The notes under the pieces are model-generated. The model was not told where the DNA came from. It searched no databases and saw nothing but the letters and a program-made list of their open reading frames with translations. This document shows, piece by piece, positions 10,896-25,870 of a stretch of 64,000 nt of DNA (positions within the stretch are counted from its first letter, which is position 1; each line of letters begins with the position of its first letter). This DNA is from Certhia americana (Eukaryota > Chordata > Aves > Passeriformes > Certhiidae): contig CM031878.1 in assembly GCA_018697195.1 (NCBI GenBank), forward strand, positions 33,149,818-33,213,817, given 5' to 3'. Position numbers and translations under genes: made by a program.

Positions 10896-13800
10896 GTTCC
10901 CAGTATGATCTTCACAGATTTGAGAAAAGAACACCCCTAAGTATAGTGTGCATGCACTTCACTGTTCAGTTAACAAGCTAAAAAAAAAAAGGCTGTGCAT
11001 TTCCCTAATCAGAGCAAAACTCTAAAGCCCACTTCCGCACTTATTTTTCTGTATTCAAAAGATTCTTTCCACCAACACTATTTAAAGTGTTTTAAAAATA
11101 CCATGATACATCAAAAACAGGTGATGTTGGTTTTTAAATTTATGATGTTCCTACTACTTTAATTTCAAAAAGGTAAGCACAAAACTCAGACATCAGCCAC
11201 AAGTTTGACTGTCACATTTTTGTAGTATCTGTCTTTGATTTTCCTTTTTTTTCAAACCAGAACTCCAAACCTAGACAACACAACAGAAAAATTGCCTCCT
11301 AAAACAGTGTCCTTCCCCCTTTTTTTCTCTTGTGACATGATATTCTGCTGCCATTTACCATGGTTTCCCCTGCAGGTAAGTAACACAGAAGTCTTTGGGC
11401 ACTTTTGGAGATTCCAAAGGGATGGCAGACAGAAAACACCTAGACACAAAGATAGCAACCCGTAATTACATTTACTAATATTCATATGAATGGCAAAGAA
11501 AGTAGAACTTGTGGCTAAAAAGCACACATCCTTATTCAGAGCAAGTGAAGAGGAAGATTCAACTGACAGCAACAAATAAGTCTTACTTGGTACAGAAGCT
11601 GGACAAGTAGCTTCTCAAGCTGCAAGCTCTGGGTTTAGGTGTGCAGGCACTGGAAAGGGTTCTTCTTTGCAGGTGCTGCTCTCCCCCACCCATCCACTTA
11701 AGGGAGCACTTCCTATCTTCTATAAATCTACACATACCTGTAATACTTGTCCTCTAAAGCAGACTTCATAGCAACTGAGGCTGAACCTCTCCCATCACAC
11801 ATCTCCCCTGAAGCAGCAGCAATCAGCAGCACTCACTCAGCCTTAATCCAACACTCAGGATCACCTCCTTGCTCCACACCACCCAGATACACTTGTATTC
11901 CTCATTTGCTTCCCATTTGCAAGCCATAGTAAGGGCTACTTCTGAATAGTCTGTGAAGGAGGACATACAACTGACACCACGAATGGTTCCAAGCATGAGC
12001 ACATTACACATTACACCTGTAGACCCTCTCTACCTTTCTGTGACTGATTTGTACACATCAGCATTCCAGGTGTCTTTAACCTTCAACACTGCTCACCTGT
12101 CCTACATAGCTGTAGCCTATTAGGGATGAGGCTCAGCTGCAGCGCCATTCCCAATCACCACAAACTGTGTACCTACAGTCTGTTACCTGAGAAATTAAAC
12201 ACAACAACAAAGAAAGCCTTTTCCTTAAGCAAAAAGATCACAGTGTCATAAAAACGCCCATCCACAGCCTCATGCTGAGTGAGCACTAAAGAACCTTTCC
12301 ATGAGCAGAATCCAACACACCACAAAAAAAAACAATACTAAAGCTGAGGCAGAAAACTCTCTGATGCACTTCAGTACAAAAACCTGAAGTGAAGTCAGTA
12401 ACATGCCAGCAGTAGCTCCACATCTGAAAGATGAGAAGAACCTTGAGTGGAGTGGAATGAGAAGGCTTTGTTCTACCACACCACTTCCACATGCATCCTC
12501 AGGAACTGACTGCTGTCAGCAGTGGAACTTCAGGCATGCGCTTCAGAAACTAAAATCGCTGTTTGCCATACCATTTCAGACAGACTGAGATTACAGGAAA
12601 TGTTGAAGGAGATGGGATAAATCGGTCAACACAGCTGTGACCTGTAGAAATGCCTAAACAGGCTTTCTGCAGGTCTTGAGATGAGAGATATGTTGATCTC
12701 TGCTATTTAATAATTATTTGCTTTTACGAGTCCTCTAAGCCAAACCTTGCTAATATAAGTAAAAGTAGGACTAAGCTAAGAGAAGCAATCAAAGGACATG
12801 TATTGAAAACATACATAGCAAATTAACTATTTTTAGAATATTTCACAGCTGTCTTCCAAAATGTACTGAAGTTACTTTATGAAGAATATTTACTTATGTA
12901 CAGAAAAGGCAGCATGACAAGAAACAGTTAAGCTGTATAATGATCCACATAGTAGTAGCAATGGAACATTCTCCATTTTCCTCAACTATTTACATGCCTC
13001 TGAGGACAGCACAAAGGACCAAACCACTATCTGCCTGAAGGTAGATTTTGGGGAAAGGACAAATCAACAGCATCTTTTCCTTGCACTTTGCTTTAGTTAG
13101 AGCAAAAGTAAAGACAATCAGACTGAAATTAACAATGAGCCATTCTGAATTTTCCCTTCACAAGAAAACACAAACAGACATTCTTAAGTTTTCCCACAGA
13201 CAGAGTAAGCTGAAGTATTTAAGACACCCTAGACAAGAGTGAGAAATAGTAGGGAAGGCCACTTTACAAGTAGTGGTATACACCAAGAGAGAACTGCCCA
13301 ATACTAAAAAAACCACAGCAAAGTCAGTCTTAAAACAAGGCTAAAAGATGTATACAGGGTCAAGACAGTATAACCAGCTCCTACTTGAAGACTTCAAAAC
13401 CGATAAAAATATCAGGGTGGACTGGAAAAGCAGCACATAGACATAATGTACTGCAGGAAAAAAATCTTCGTGAAATAGAATGAATACAGAAAACACACCA
13501 GCAATCAATTTTATTTATTGAACAGCCAGATTGTTTTGACTTTCATCATTCTTTATGAGGTATTTTTCAATATAAGTGCTATTTACAACATTTATTAATG
13601 ACTGAATGTAAGATAGGTACCCTACTGAGAAAAAAAACCTTGATAAAAGAGAATTATGTTCCAGCTGAGCATAATGAAGACAACCAGCTGATTAACATAA
13701 CTTCCTACATTTAACAAGATAATAACAAATGGCAATCAATACAGAGAGAAACATATAGTAAGAATTTTTAAAGACTTGTGTTTAAACTGTAATTCCATTT

Positions 13801-16800
13801 TAAGTAACAGTCACTTAACAGTCCTCTTTATGTTCATAACTAGGTTATCTCAATAAACTGGATGACTGGCTACTTCAGTTAAATATGTATCTGCTCTTTT
13901 GTAGTGCAACATAATTACTCTGGGTAACAGAATTGCTGTAATACTCCTGAGATGTTAAACTACTCCCATTTTTTAAAAGATCAGTAAAGCTGAGAAACCT
14001 CAAAGTAAGTACTAAAAAGCATAAATCACAATACCACTGAGAAGAGCTAAACTAAATCTGTGACACGCTTTACTCAAGTAACATACAGTGCACAATCATG
14101 TGTTTATAAATGCCACTGACACAGCCTCATCATACATACAAAAATTATTTAAGACAGCTAAGACAGTCCCAGCCATGCATGCCCTTTCACAAACAGATGA
14201 GAATCATTCACCTCAATTTTTAGTCTGAACTCTCATCAAAAGATTCTCACACTACTACCCAATAATAAGGACAAATTACTGTGACTTTGGAAGACATCAG
14301 TTACCTAAAGAGGACCCTGAACAATATGTGCAGGTAAATATTCCCTTGGAACTGCCCATCCTTAAAACCACCTAATGCACTTCATCTTTATTTGCTGTCA
14401 TAACTGCACATGAACACAAAGCATCTGAGTGTTTCAAACCTGTAATTACTTTAAGAGACACAGTAAAGCTCAAACAAATATATACAGTAGCTATAGGAAA
14501 TATAGGAAAGTGCAACAATATGGTAAAGGAAAAAGCCAGTGGAATTACGCCATTTTCTGAAACTGGTGTGTTACCAGCTTCAGCATCTAGTTTCATCCCA
14601 TCTTAAAAAAAGATGCTTCACAGAAGCAGTGCTGCAAAAGTAGCAGTCTATGCCACTAAACACACTGTACTTCAGACTTACAACATTCCAGATTCGAACA
14701 TATAGTGGCAGTAAGCAAGTGTTCTCCTTCACAGGAGAATTTTAAAGTCTCTAGGCTAGAGGTGTATAGCACTTTTGTACTGGTTCTGGCTCGGACAGGG
14801 TTACATTTTTTGATTGTTTTAAACAGGGCTACCATAAGCAGATTCTTGTTATCTATCCTGAGTTACCATACTGGGAGACAACTCACTCCAAATTTCCTAC
14901 GAACCTACAAGCTACAGCATGTGAAAGTGTTTACGCTGAAGTCTATGTATTTCCTACAAGAAATATGTTTGCTAAGTTAAAGTGATCAATTTCCATTGTA
15001 ATTTTAATGTAAATATAGTAACTACTGAACTATGCAATTTTCACCTTTGTACCCTTTACTGACTGCTTTTACAGTAGAGAATTTGCCAAGAAACACCCAA
15101 GGTTCATCAGCCAGTGACTTAAGCATTTGGCAGACTTTGGAGTATGGCTTCAACACTATTAATTAAATGAGTGAGTTCTGTGGAACTTAAAAAGAAAAAA
15201 CCCTGGCCTTACATTAGTATATTGACTTGCACTGAGCAGTTTCTTTGGTTTATTTCTGCTCTTCTCTTTTGTCATCCCCCAACTGTCCTCTCAGAAAAGT
15301 AGGTAGGTAAGTACAGGAATCCATGTATCTGTCACTGCTGTTTCCTGCAGAAACAACCCCAAAAAATATAACTATGACTGTCCTAGGTGTTCAGATAATC
15401 ATAAGTCTACACTGAACACTTGGCAGCTGCCTATATATTTTAGCCTTTGAAAGCATACATAATTGTGTAGGCAATGTGATGCCTGGACTACAAATCAATC
15501 CATCCAACTCCTCCAAGGAGACTAAATCTGCATTAAGATCCTCAATGAGATATTAAAAAAAAACTTTGTTTGTATCTTGTCCCAGAGTTCCCCCAAAATG
15601 CCTGAAGTAACTGCCTTATAAATACATATTGTTTTCAACACTCTTGGTCCCTCAGCCTGGGGTTAGGAGTTTTAGGGGCATGGAATAACTTCATGCTGAT
15701 TGTCTGTCCTAGAACAAAGGTGGTAACTAAAAACTGTGTTCTTTGGGAGCATAGCATAAAAGCTTCTCTAATATCCCACTTCCTCCCCTGGAAACCATTT
15801 CTTTTAGCAAGTAAAGAAGACAGGAGTTGCTTATTATGTATTTCTAAACAAACCTTTTGGATTTTTTTAATTCAATGCTCTGAACTAGCACAGCTCATTC
15901 ATTTCCTATTGTCTTCTTCCAAGAGGCACAAAGCAGGATCTTTTTCACCACTCTTAAATGAGAATTAGATTTTTTTAGAAATGGTGGAGCTGGTTATTGT
16001 TTGACACTCACCAAACAATTGGGAAATAACACAGATTAAGGGTTATGACTGGGAATCAGTTACCAAATTAACCTTGAATATAATGCTTCCAATTAGTTAT
16101 TCACTTGAAAGTAACATGTGGATATGGCGTTACCAGCAATTCTTTCTACCTCCCAACTCTTATTCTCTTCGACTATGACCATTCTTACCTTTTGAAGCTC
16201 TTGCTTTGTTCTTTTCCCTCTAAATGTTAATATTGACATATTTTGAACATGCAACACATTCAAGCTGACATTCTCTATAAAAAGAATTTATTTATCCTCT
16301 TACTTCTAGCAAACATTACCAGGCTTTCATCAGAAAGCAAAGGCAGATGGACAAACTGGGGGTGTGCTTTTGTTTGCCACTCCTCATCATCCCAAGAGCA
16401 GAAATTTGGAAGAATGGGATTCAACATTTACTCTTCTGCCTCAAAGGGGGTCAATAAAATCACTAGAGAGAAAGCAGTCCATTCATCCTTCCCTAGATTT
16501 GCTAGGGCCCATGCTGAGAAATGTAACATTAGAAAAAAGCAGCATGATTTTTCAGAAGGTACAGAAAACCAGAAAAGCTACAGTCTGTCTTGAAAGCCTC
16601 ACACAAGGTAACAAACCTGTAATACTGTTTCCTTCATCACCTTCAAAGACAGTGGCTACAAAATGGGGACACAGAAAAAACAAAAGAATGAGCACCACTA
16701 AAGCTTAAATGCCTCACAAAAAGATGGAAGGTTTGACTAAGATAAAAAAGCAGTTCTCAGAACAGCCCTTACTTCACCCAGATTTTGTCTGGGGTGTGGC

Positions 16801-19800
16801 CCATGTGCCTTGGGCATCTTCACTTGCCTTCACCAAGGCTTCTCTCCAGGGCGCTTTTTAGTTTCTGGGGGAAGGATAAACCTCCCACATTTCTGAGGAC
16901 TTAGCAAGTGTTGATATATACCTAGGCTGATAGGTCAGGAAGAGGGACAGTGGAAAAGGCCAGTATCAACCTCTGTGTTGCCTGGCCTACACTGGTGGCA
17001 TTAATTTGTGTCTGTCCTCCTTTCCACAAGGCAGTAATTTTCATAAAATATGGAAAAAGTTAACATCCTCGAGACTCTCATGGCTTTCAGAGGGATATGT
17101 AAAAGTGAGAAAAATGCCTTGGTTCCTTAAGGAAAGTGGTATAGCTTACATGTTTCTTATTGCCAGCTATGCTAGTTAAGATTCACTTATGCATTGTTTA
17201 TAGTATAACCTAAGTTTTAATTCTTCTGTTCCCACTGAATTTGATTGCCTGCCTGCCTGTCTGCTCTTTGCTTATAGTAAAAATTCCTTCAGCAAAGCAT
17301 TTGCATTCTGATCATCTTGTGAGTTACACTGTTTTTTCCCCTCACATTCTATAAAATACAGTTTTCCCACAAGAGCCCCTAATATGTACCACATGTATCA
17401 GGATGAAATTCCCAGAGGCTAGCAGCATATTCAACTTGTGAGAGCCTCCTTGGCACCTATACATTTTTCCATGGTTAAGTCAGCTGTTGGAGTAAATAGA
17501 GTACTAAGAATACATTTAACCCTCTGGAACTTGAACTTAGGCCACAGCAATTACTCTGATTTTTTAAGAAGTTTACTCGTACAGTTTTGTTATCAGTAAC
17601 ATGACTGACATTCCAAGCCAAGCTTGAAATACAAAGTTATCACTCAAAAGAAATTAAGAACCTTCTTGATAGAAACTCCATGGAACTATTTCCTCTCCTG
17701 GTGAAAATATGCTGCTTTACTGCATTTTTTCATATTTTCCGTGTATTTTACTTTCTTTAGCACAGCACCATAGACACCTAAGAATTTTCAACCTTACACT
17801 TAAGATACTTCAAGACAAACAGAGTAGTAACTTAATTTGCATATAAGTGTTTGACCAAGTAAATTAGTATTACTGGCACCAACTTTTTAGAGGATTTGGG
17901 TGGGGGCAAGGGGATGGAAAACACTTTGTTTTATGTCATCTACAAAATCAGTGGCAGAATCATGAACAAACAGACACAGGATCACTGACTAACAAGACAT
18001 GCCTTTACCATAAAAATCTTCCACTTTGCTAGACTTGACAAAACCAAACCTAAATCTGTCCCCATATTCAGCATTCAGAAAAGGCACAAAATAAATCAAC
18101 AAAACCAAACAGATCTTTCACACATGTCTGCCCCTAAACTGCTCTGAAGATAACAGACCCTCTAGGCAGCAATTACCTGACATCTACCACTCCTTTCAAA
18201 GTGAGTTTAAAATTCTGAGGTAACACTTGGAGAAATATCACATAACTGCATGTGTACATTTTGTCACTCGTAGTACTGTTAAGCATCAGTGAGAAAGCAT
18301 AATAATTTTGGACTATCTATGAGAATTTACTCAGCTAAAAGACAACAAACCTTTTCTTCCACTAATATCAAGGTTGCTTTTAAAAAAAATAAAAATATCT
18401 AAGGGGGAGCCCTTTAAAAATAATAACAAAACATTTAGAGTACTAATTCTTGAACAGCAACAGTTTGCCTTGCTTCTAAAACTACAAATGCAAAACAATG
18501 AAGCATTGATTTCAAGAGGCAGACCACTGCAAATACAATATGTGAATGAATTGCAGCTAAAGTCTTGCCATTACCACCAGACAACTAGCACCAACAAAAT
18601 AAGGTCATCTGCAACAGAGAGCTAGGTTCATTTATACACACTGCTATGTTTATTACACACGTTATTTGGTAGGGACCATTTCCCTTTCTCCAAAGTGTGA
18701 CAGCACTGGAGATTACTAATAGATTGCCTGGTTCGTTTGAACAATGTATCAAACTATTTAGTTTCCAAGTAAGACTTCCATACAAGTGTTACACTAGTAT
18801 ACTGTTCTTCTAGAAAACTATTTGTTCAAATATTCTTATATGGTTAAATATGTTTTTCTAAAAGTAAAGAAACTTTCCAGCTCATGATGAAACTCTTGAA
18901 GGGGAAACCAGAATGCCAAGCAATGGTAACTACATTTCAGTTACACCCTTTCCTATGAAATTCTCTATTAAAAAACTGGAATTCAGCTCACTACAGAAGC
19001 AAAAGGTTACTGCAATTGTTTCAAGTTCACTAAAAGCAAAGAAACTTCAGTACTTCTTGGTTGCCATTAATGGGAGATCAAGATTTTCAAAGGAGAAATT
19101 GGATTTTTCATAGTTCTTGCTCGGGTGAATTGTATTTGCACGGGATAAAGCCATTCTAATGCCACTTTACATTGGTTCTTACTAACAGGTGGTAAAGACA
19201 TGCCAGTGGAAAAACATACTGGGAAGCAGACTTTAATCAGGATTACAAAAAGAAAATACGATTAAATGAAAGCTGAAGTGTCAGTTAATAGTTTTCTTTT
19301 AGTTTCTTTATTTTAGGAAGTCCCATTCAAGAAGCCATTTTCTTTTTCTTCAAAGTAGTTATTCAGTGCCATTTGCAGAAGTATTCTTTTCTGTATTTTA
19401 AAGTATAAAACACTTTAAGAGGGTTATAAACGAGAATGATCCATCACAAGGGCAGATTAGACTAGTGAGAAGTTTTACAATTGGCCATCAATATCCATGT
19501 TTTGTAGCCAAGGTGAAAGACAGTAAGTGGGTCAGGATGCTTGCTTGTAATAGCCCGTATTACAAAGTGCTTAAAATAGGACTACTGAGCTGTGATACTA
19601 CAAGCAAAAAAAGTCAAACTGAAAACCATCTCCTTTGGGAAAGGACCAGTCACTATCTTCTCAGCTAGGATTACTGCAGCATTCATCATTTAGGTAATTA
19701 TAACATGCTTTGAGAAATTATTTGGTTTTCAATTAAGACACCAGCATTGCTACAGGGATCACACAAGCTACAGTACAAGAGTAAGGCCAATGTCCCCTCA

Positions 19801-21204
19801 GCTCCAGCCTGCAGTAAACTTTGGTAAAAGAAGGAAGCAGTTTTCTCCTTGTTTTCCACCCTACAGATGCATTTACATAATTCCAGTTCATTAGTTTTAC
19901 TGTTGGAAATTGCTTAGTCTTCATGTGCCATGAATATTTTCGCTGTGAATTCACTGCTGCTCACTTGTGAAAACATGATCCTGGTAAATCATCCCTGATT
20001 CTTCTTTCTCTCATTTACTTTCATAAATACCTAAAAAACTTTCACTATCTCATTTCAAGACTCAATATAAAATCAGTGTACAGATGTGGCGTTCAATGCT
20101 TTCTCCATTTTTGCAGCCTTACCGGCATGCACTAACGTCTGCACAGAGAAGGAAAGTGCCTGCATCCTCAAGTCTGCGGAAGTTTAAATTCTCTCTGCCA
20201 CACCTCTTCAAGGCTGGAGTGTAAGTGGATACACAGTTTGATACTGTTTCACATGGGAGACAAGAAATCCTGCTCACTTAAGTCAGAACACAAAGAAAGG
20301 GGTCTGGTTTGTTACAATAAACTACATTCACCAGGGAAAGCAAGGAGGTCCCCGTGTCTTTGTTCCCCATTGCTAAAGTCTCATGATGGTGTACTCCAAC
20401 CTTTCCGTACAAACACAACAGGAAGAAAACAATTCATTGACTTGGGGTTGCCACCCCCACAGGTTTCAGGTTTTTCTTCCACCTTTAAAAGGCAAGCTTG
20501 CCATGCAATGTAGTCCTTGCCTCTTTTACAAAGATGCTAGTAACAATCACCTCCAGATGCATCCAGAGAAGCCTGTTTTCCTTTTCTAGGAAAGGCTGCA
20601 GAAGGTAGTATCACAGGGCCATCATTTGCACCTTGCACATCCTCTCACAGGTTGTTTAACAAAAAATGCCAAATGTTACACAGTCATATTCCCCACTTGA
20701 AGATTCATGCTGCTGGATAACATTCCTTTTTCTCACCTCTCTACCTCACCACCTATCAACCTTGCCCCTATGAATATATTAAAATCACAGCAGGTATTCT
20801 CTGGGTGCAATAGAATGCACATATATGGGAGATGTTCACTCATTGCATCTGCCCAAATTCTTAACCATTTTTCCCTAATATCATCAGCTGATTCCATGAA
20901 CCTTGACTCACAGATTTTGAAACTGGACACTGTAATATAGCTTTGAAATAAATGCTTTCCAAGACAGAACAGTGGCACCAAAACGGTAAGAAGCCTCCAA
21001 GTACTCAATGATAATGATGGCAATTTGCTACTAAATTGAAGGTCACTCTGGAGAGGACGCACTGCATAAGAAGTTAGGTCAGACTGATACCAAATAATAT
21101 TATTTATGCAATGACACCCTGTGGAAGCCCCATAATGCCTCTCTGAAGTCCGAGACACCCTACAGAAACATAAGAAGGTATGTGTCCCAATTCATGAGCT
21201 TACT
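10896..21204. other. Intronic stretch, one doubtful LTR tip only
   Basis: About 10 kb of AT-rich intron with no exon or recognised repeat apart from the LTR-like 40 bases at 14776. A slightly GC-richer patch at about 16750-17050 may be an unrecognised old repeat. Confidence 0.6.
14776..14815 (+). mobile_element. Possible short ERVL LTR 5' tip
   Basis: TGTACTGGTTCTGGCTCGGA followed by CAGGGTTA resembles the start of the common avian ERVL LTR (TGTACTGGTTTTGGCTGG...). Only about 40 bases match before similarity is lost. Chance or a deeply decayed LTR are both possible. Confidence 0.35.
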
Positions 21205-21232
21205 AAAAAAAAAAAAAAAAAAAAAAAAAAAA
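21205..21232 (+). repeat. Poly(A) tract, 28 A
   Basis: Uninterrupted A run. No retroposed body or flanking target duplication was recognised upstream, so it may be a simple expansion. It reads as poly(U) in MLLT3 pre-mRNA. Confidence 0.95.
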
Positions 21233-23143
21233 GAAGCTTTCATGAAATTTTGACATTTAGTTTCTGGTAACACAAAGCCCAAGCTTATTTAGTTATGATT
21301 TTAATCCAAGTCATCTTCTAACTGACTATAACTCTCAAAACCAGGAACTGGTGGAAAAAATTAAAAACCAATTATCACATAGCCTTCACAAACACAGAAT
21401 TTTTTTTGCTCACTCACCTTCATGCAGAATATAGATTACATCTTATCTTTCTACTAAACACTGGTAGTCAATTTAAGCGCTTCTGTGTTTAGTAAAACAT
21501 AACTTGTCTGACACAACAACTTCTATCCACAAGGTCTGTAAATAAAGAGGAGAGCCTCATCTTCCAGAGGTGCAAGAGAACCACACAATAAATTGAAAGA
21601 AAGAACACAGGAAGTTATCCCCTGTAAGGTCTAACTCAGTTCCAGTAAGTTTCTTTGTTTCTGTAATACAAACACAAAAAATATCAGAAACAGAAGTATC
21701 TATGATAATGGCACTTCAGTTTGCTCATGTATACAAATGACAATGCACAGGTGGGAGGAAGAGATGTTAATCTCTCAGTCTTGTATTTGTGTTACATTTT
21801 CTATTTTTCTGCTAGTTAGTATTTTATTATTTGTTGTATAAAATATTTTATGTCAAAAAAAGGTTGCATAAAACGGACTTAGTGCTTCTTTTAGCTCATT
21901 TAGAACCATCAGAAGCTGCTAAACATAATTGTGCAGTCTCAGCATTAGCAATTTCTCACAGTTACTGTAAAACAAAACTAAGTGATGGCTCTACAAGAGT
22001 TTAACACAGGCTGCTGGTAGGTGTTTACCATGGACAAGATAGCACATGAACACACTCCATTCCTCCCACCCCTTCCACATACTCCCTGCAGTCAATCAGT
22101 GGGTCAACTGCTAGGAGAACTACACACCCTCAAGGGTAAGGCCTGATATCTGGCAGGCAGGCACAGCAGAAATCTGTATGATTGTTTGCACTCAGAGCAT
22201 CACAGTACTTGGTGACAATGATTTAACTGGTCTCCCCTACACTTCGGCAACCTGAATTCATTTAAAGCTCTATTGTTTCTACATCTCTCTGGCATGATGC
22301 TTTATTCCAAAATTCCCCTCATTGACAATATTTTCAAAGTGACTTCACAATACATTCTAGTTCACAGGATGCTGAGACATTCTACATAAATTTATAAAGC
22401 AGCAATCAGAAATAACTTAAGAACAAGGTGAAACTCATCTATTTCGGAACTGGCTATTTTTATCCATTTTTACAATTGTAACTACTTACCTAACTCTCAT
22501 ACATACTAAACAAAATGTTCTAATGACATGGATCTTCTGGCAAAATTTAACACCACCTCTCAGTTCAAGACAAAGAGGTAAACCAAGCCTTCTACAGTCC
22601 ACTTAAGTCTTGAATATAAAACAAATAGAAACTGTTTTCATAACCTAATGCTAACACTGTTTAATCTATAGCATCTAGCAAAAGGTGATTATACACTTCC
22701 ATCTGATCCTCAGTTCTGACTAAAATTTCAATGGCTGTCTCCAAATCACCGAAGTGTTTATGTCAAAAGACAGTGTAAAACTTGAGTTTGGAAACACAAG
22801 AGACAGTTTACTGAGCAGAAGTTGCTGGGAAACATAACACAACCAACTCTTTCAGAGATTTAATATTTCATCTTAACTAGGCTGTTTCTTCTCTCCTCAC
22901 TTTCCATACCAGAACACAGATCCTCCTCACTCCTTTCATGATAAGTTATTTTCTACTAAATGATCCATGGCTAGCTGCTTCTAGCAATGAGGAACATGAG
23001 CTACCAACAGTTCTTGGAACGGTAAGCAAGCAGAGCATCCCTCAGTATCTTGAAACATCAGCTGTCTTCTGCTGAGATGTTGGGAAACCTTAACCAAGCC
23101 TTCAAACACCAGTAAACTGAAGGAAAAAAGAGATTTACAACCA

Positions 23144-23168
23144 AGACTGAGATCTCTGATCTCAGTCT
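23144..23168. repeat. Perfect hairpin, 11-bp arms, 3-base loop
   Basis: AGACTGAGATC (23144-23154) and GATCTCAGTCT (23158-23168) are exact reverse complements around TCT. First of four foldable inverted repeats between 23.1 and 26.6 kb. Confidence 0.85.
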
Positions 23169-23344
23169 AGAGAAAAGTTCCATTCTCAGTTGTGATTACT
23201 CAAAACTCCAAATGGAAAAATAGGAAAAACTGGAAGGGAACAGTTTTGTCTGTTCTCTCCTTTCCTAACACTACATCACAGAACTTAAGACACATGCATA
23301 TATAGAAGGCAGAAAGAATACAAAACCAAAGCAGAATTCACAGT

Positions 23345-23408
23345 CATGTGGTAAATAGGGAACTGGGATGAAATCTGAAGAACCCAGTTCCCTGTTTAGT
23401 TGAGCATG
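23345..23408. repeat. Pre-miRNA-sized hairpin, 16-bp main stem
   Basis: TAAATAGGGAACTGGG (23352-23367) pairs with CCCAGTTCCCTGTTTA (23383-23398), with a single wobble or mismatch and a 15-base loop. A further CATG/CATG pair outside an internal loop extends the fold to about 64 bases. This is better than expected by chance. No known microRNA recognised. Confidence 0.8.
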
Positions 23409-25870
23409 TATGTTGCACACTGGATGCTGCAATGTCTAAGAACATGTGTGTTTCCACAGTGCTGGTTTCTTTCAGATTGTAATACTACTGACATTAACAT
23501 AAACTGGTAAAGAAATCCAATAAAAAAATACACCTCCTTACTCTTTACACACTCGTAGTTGGCCTCTCTTATTTATGGGGTATACAGCTCATTATGAAAA
23601 GCTTGCTATCACAATATAAATTGTTTTGGCTTAAAACAAACCAACAGAAAAGAAAAACCTCTATAAGGACCCCAAAGGAGAGTTAGAGCATGATACATAT
23701 CCTGCTGTTCTCTGATTTCAATAGGTATTTTCAGATGCATAAAAGCACATTTGTCACTGAACAACTTTAACAAATAAATTACATTCACAAATTCTGTAGT
23801 AAAAAAAAAGTGCAGAGAACCTTTAAAAAAGAGCTGAAGCTTTGTTTTTCATTCCAGACATCAAGTGTAACTGTATACTTACTACACATGCTCTTTATTT
23901 CTCTGATCTGCAAACCATTTTGGTCAAATCTTCAAAGAAGGTATTCAGACCCAGGGTCACTACAAACATACTTCTCTGTCTGTAAATCAGTTTTGGTACA
24001 TTTGTGGAGGATTTTCAGTTTTCTTAAAACCACAATAAGGCTTTTTCACCATGTCAAATTGTTATTTCAAATCCCTTACTGGCCTTTATTCCAGCCTTGT
24101 ATTCTAGCCTTGTAGGCCTTTGTTATTGCTGTGTAACTGCTATCTTCCAAAAAGACTATTTGAAAAAGCTTATTCACAGCCACTTAGAAAAACTAAGCAG
24201 GAAAAAGTGCTAGCATTGTGTTTTGAATGGCACAAAGCATGAGAACATGCCTCTAACCAGACTCTGCAAGATATGGGCAGCTAATTATGCTCTGACAACT
24301 CTGATGCGACCTCTGACTCACAGGAGAAAAAACAAAGCATACAGACAAATCACTACAGAAATCTATGTCCTAATTCCCCCTTTCCCATGCACCAAATCTC
24401 ACATAACAAGCCATTTGGCTTTTGATTTAGTTACTTACAAGCTCCTTGCACCATCTCTCCTCCTAATCCAAAAATCAGCCTTGTCAGGATGCTTTACAGG
24501 GGTAATAGCTCCTTTCTTTGATTTTGTACTACCTCTACTTCTCAATGAATCCTGTATCTACTCCTGTTTTTATTGTTTCCTTCTCCTATTTAAAAAAGAC
24601 TTTACTCTGACAACTCAAGATGCTTACCCAGTTTTTCTTTTCATAGCATTTCCAGTGTGACAGTGATACCTGTCACAAAACTCATGTTGCCCACATAAAG
24701 AAAAAGAAAATAGAAGCTACATTTAATGTGTGAATTCAAAAAATTATAACAAATGCTTCTGGTAAGGATAAAAATTCTCTATTCTGTTGCTGTTAAAACC
24801 AGTTAGTAAACAGACTACTTACATAAACACACAGAAAAGAAAAACTGTGGTAATAGCTACCTGCTGTGTGAAATCCCTTACTTCCAAGTGAAATTGTGAA
24901 TTCTCTTTATCAATAGCACTATTGAATTTTCAATTCATACATTCTCAGTTCTTATTTACTTTTCTGGAATAATCTAACAAAGAAATGCTGGGATTCATTT
25001 TTTCCAAGAATCTGCTGTCTCTGGAATTCACCTTGCTTTCTAAGGATTTTAATTTTATTTCACTTGGTTGGGGTATAACCAATTTGACTTATGCTTGCAC
25101 TACTCTAAACTTTTTATCCATTTTTCTGTTTCTGGGAGATAAATATTTATCACTCACAGCATTTTTGAATCAATAGAGAGACCTCTAGAGCTCATAAAAC
25201 TCAGCAGTTTAGGCACAAACAATGAGAATCAATTTCTTTAAGAGCTAAAAAGCCTGAGGAAGAGATGCTCTTACCAGTGCATTCCTCTTCTCATTAGGTG
25301 TCAAGCCCGCATGTGGTCCCTCTTTCCATCCCAACACTCAGGGGCAAAGCAGACTGGTGTGGGAAACTGGTCCTGCCAGGCAGCAGTGAGACACCGTATT
25401 CCTTCACAAACACTGCTGCTGGAAGGGAACTCAGAGGTTTGCTTGACACCAAGGACTGCTCCTTAAATATACCCCATACTTCACAAATACCAAACACCAC
25501 CCTAATTACCAAGAATTATACAGTGGGGTGTAACAAAAAAAATAAAAATCATTTAAGCTAATTGAGAGAGCAGTACTTCTGCCTAGTAACTCCACTGTCT
25601 GCAACACTCCTATTACACTCCAGTATGAGAAAGCCCCACACTATTAGCAGAGTAACATTCAGAAATGTGAACTAGGTGAAAAAATGACTAAGTTTTTGTT
25701 CAGAATGTTAACAGGTCTTACTTGTATGCCATTATTTTAAGTCCAAATCAAAAGAGAGAAGTGGGGGTTTAACTAGGAATTTCAATTTGTTTGTAAACAG
25801 TTTAAGGTGACATGATGATTACTTTAAGTTGTCTTTATTAATCCAACAATTTAAAGCTTACGGAGATTTG

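Noticed and set aside
20733..21158. 141-codon minus-strand open frame
   Set aside because: No recognisable protein similarity, overlaps shorter plus-strand frames, and lies in intron; consistent with chance.
22026..22050. Seventeen bases (ATGGACAAGATAGCACA-like) shared with the LTR at about 10785
   Set aside because: The match does not extend on either side, so common origin cannot be claimed.
24223..24660. 145-codon plus-strand open frame
   Set aside because: Composition is ordinary translated intron (Leu/Phe/Ser-rich), with no domain and no repeat match recognised.
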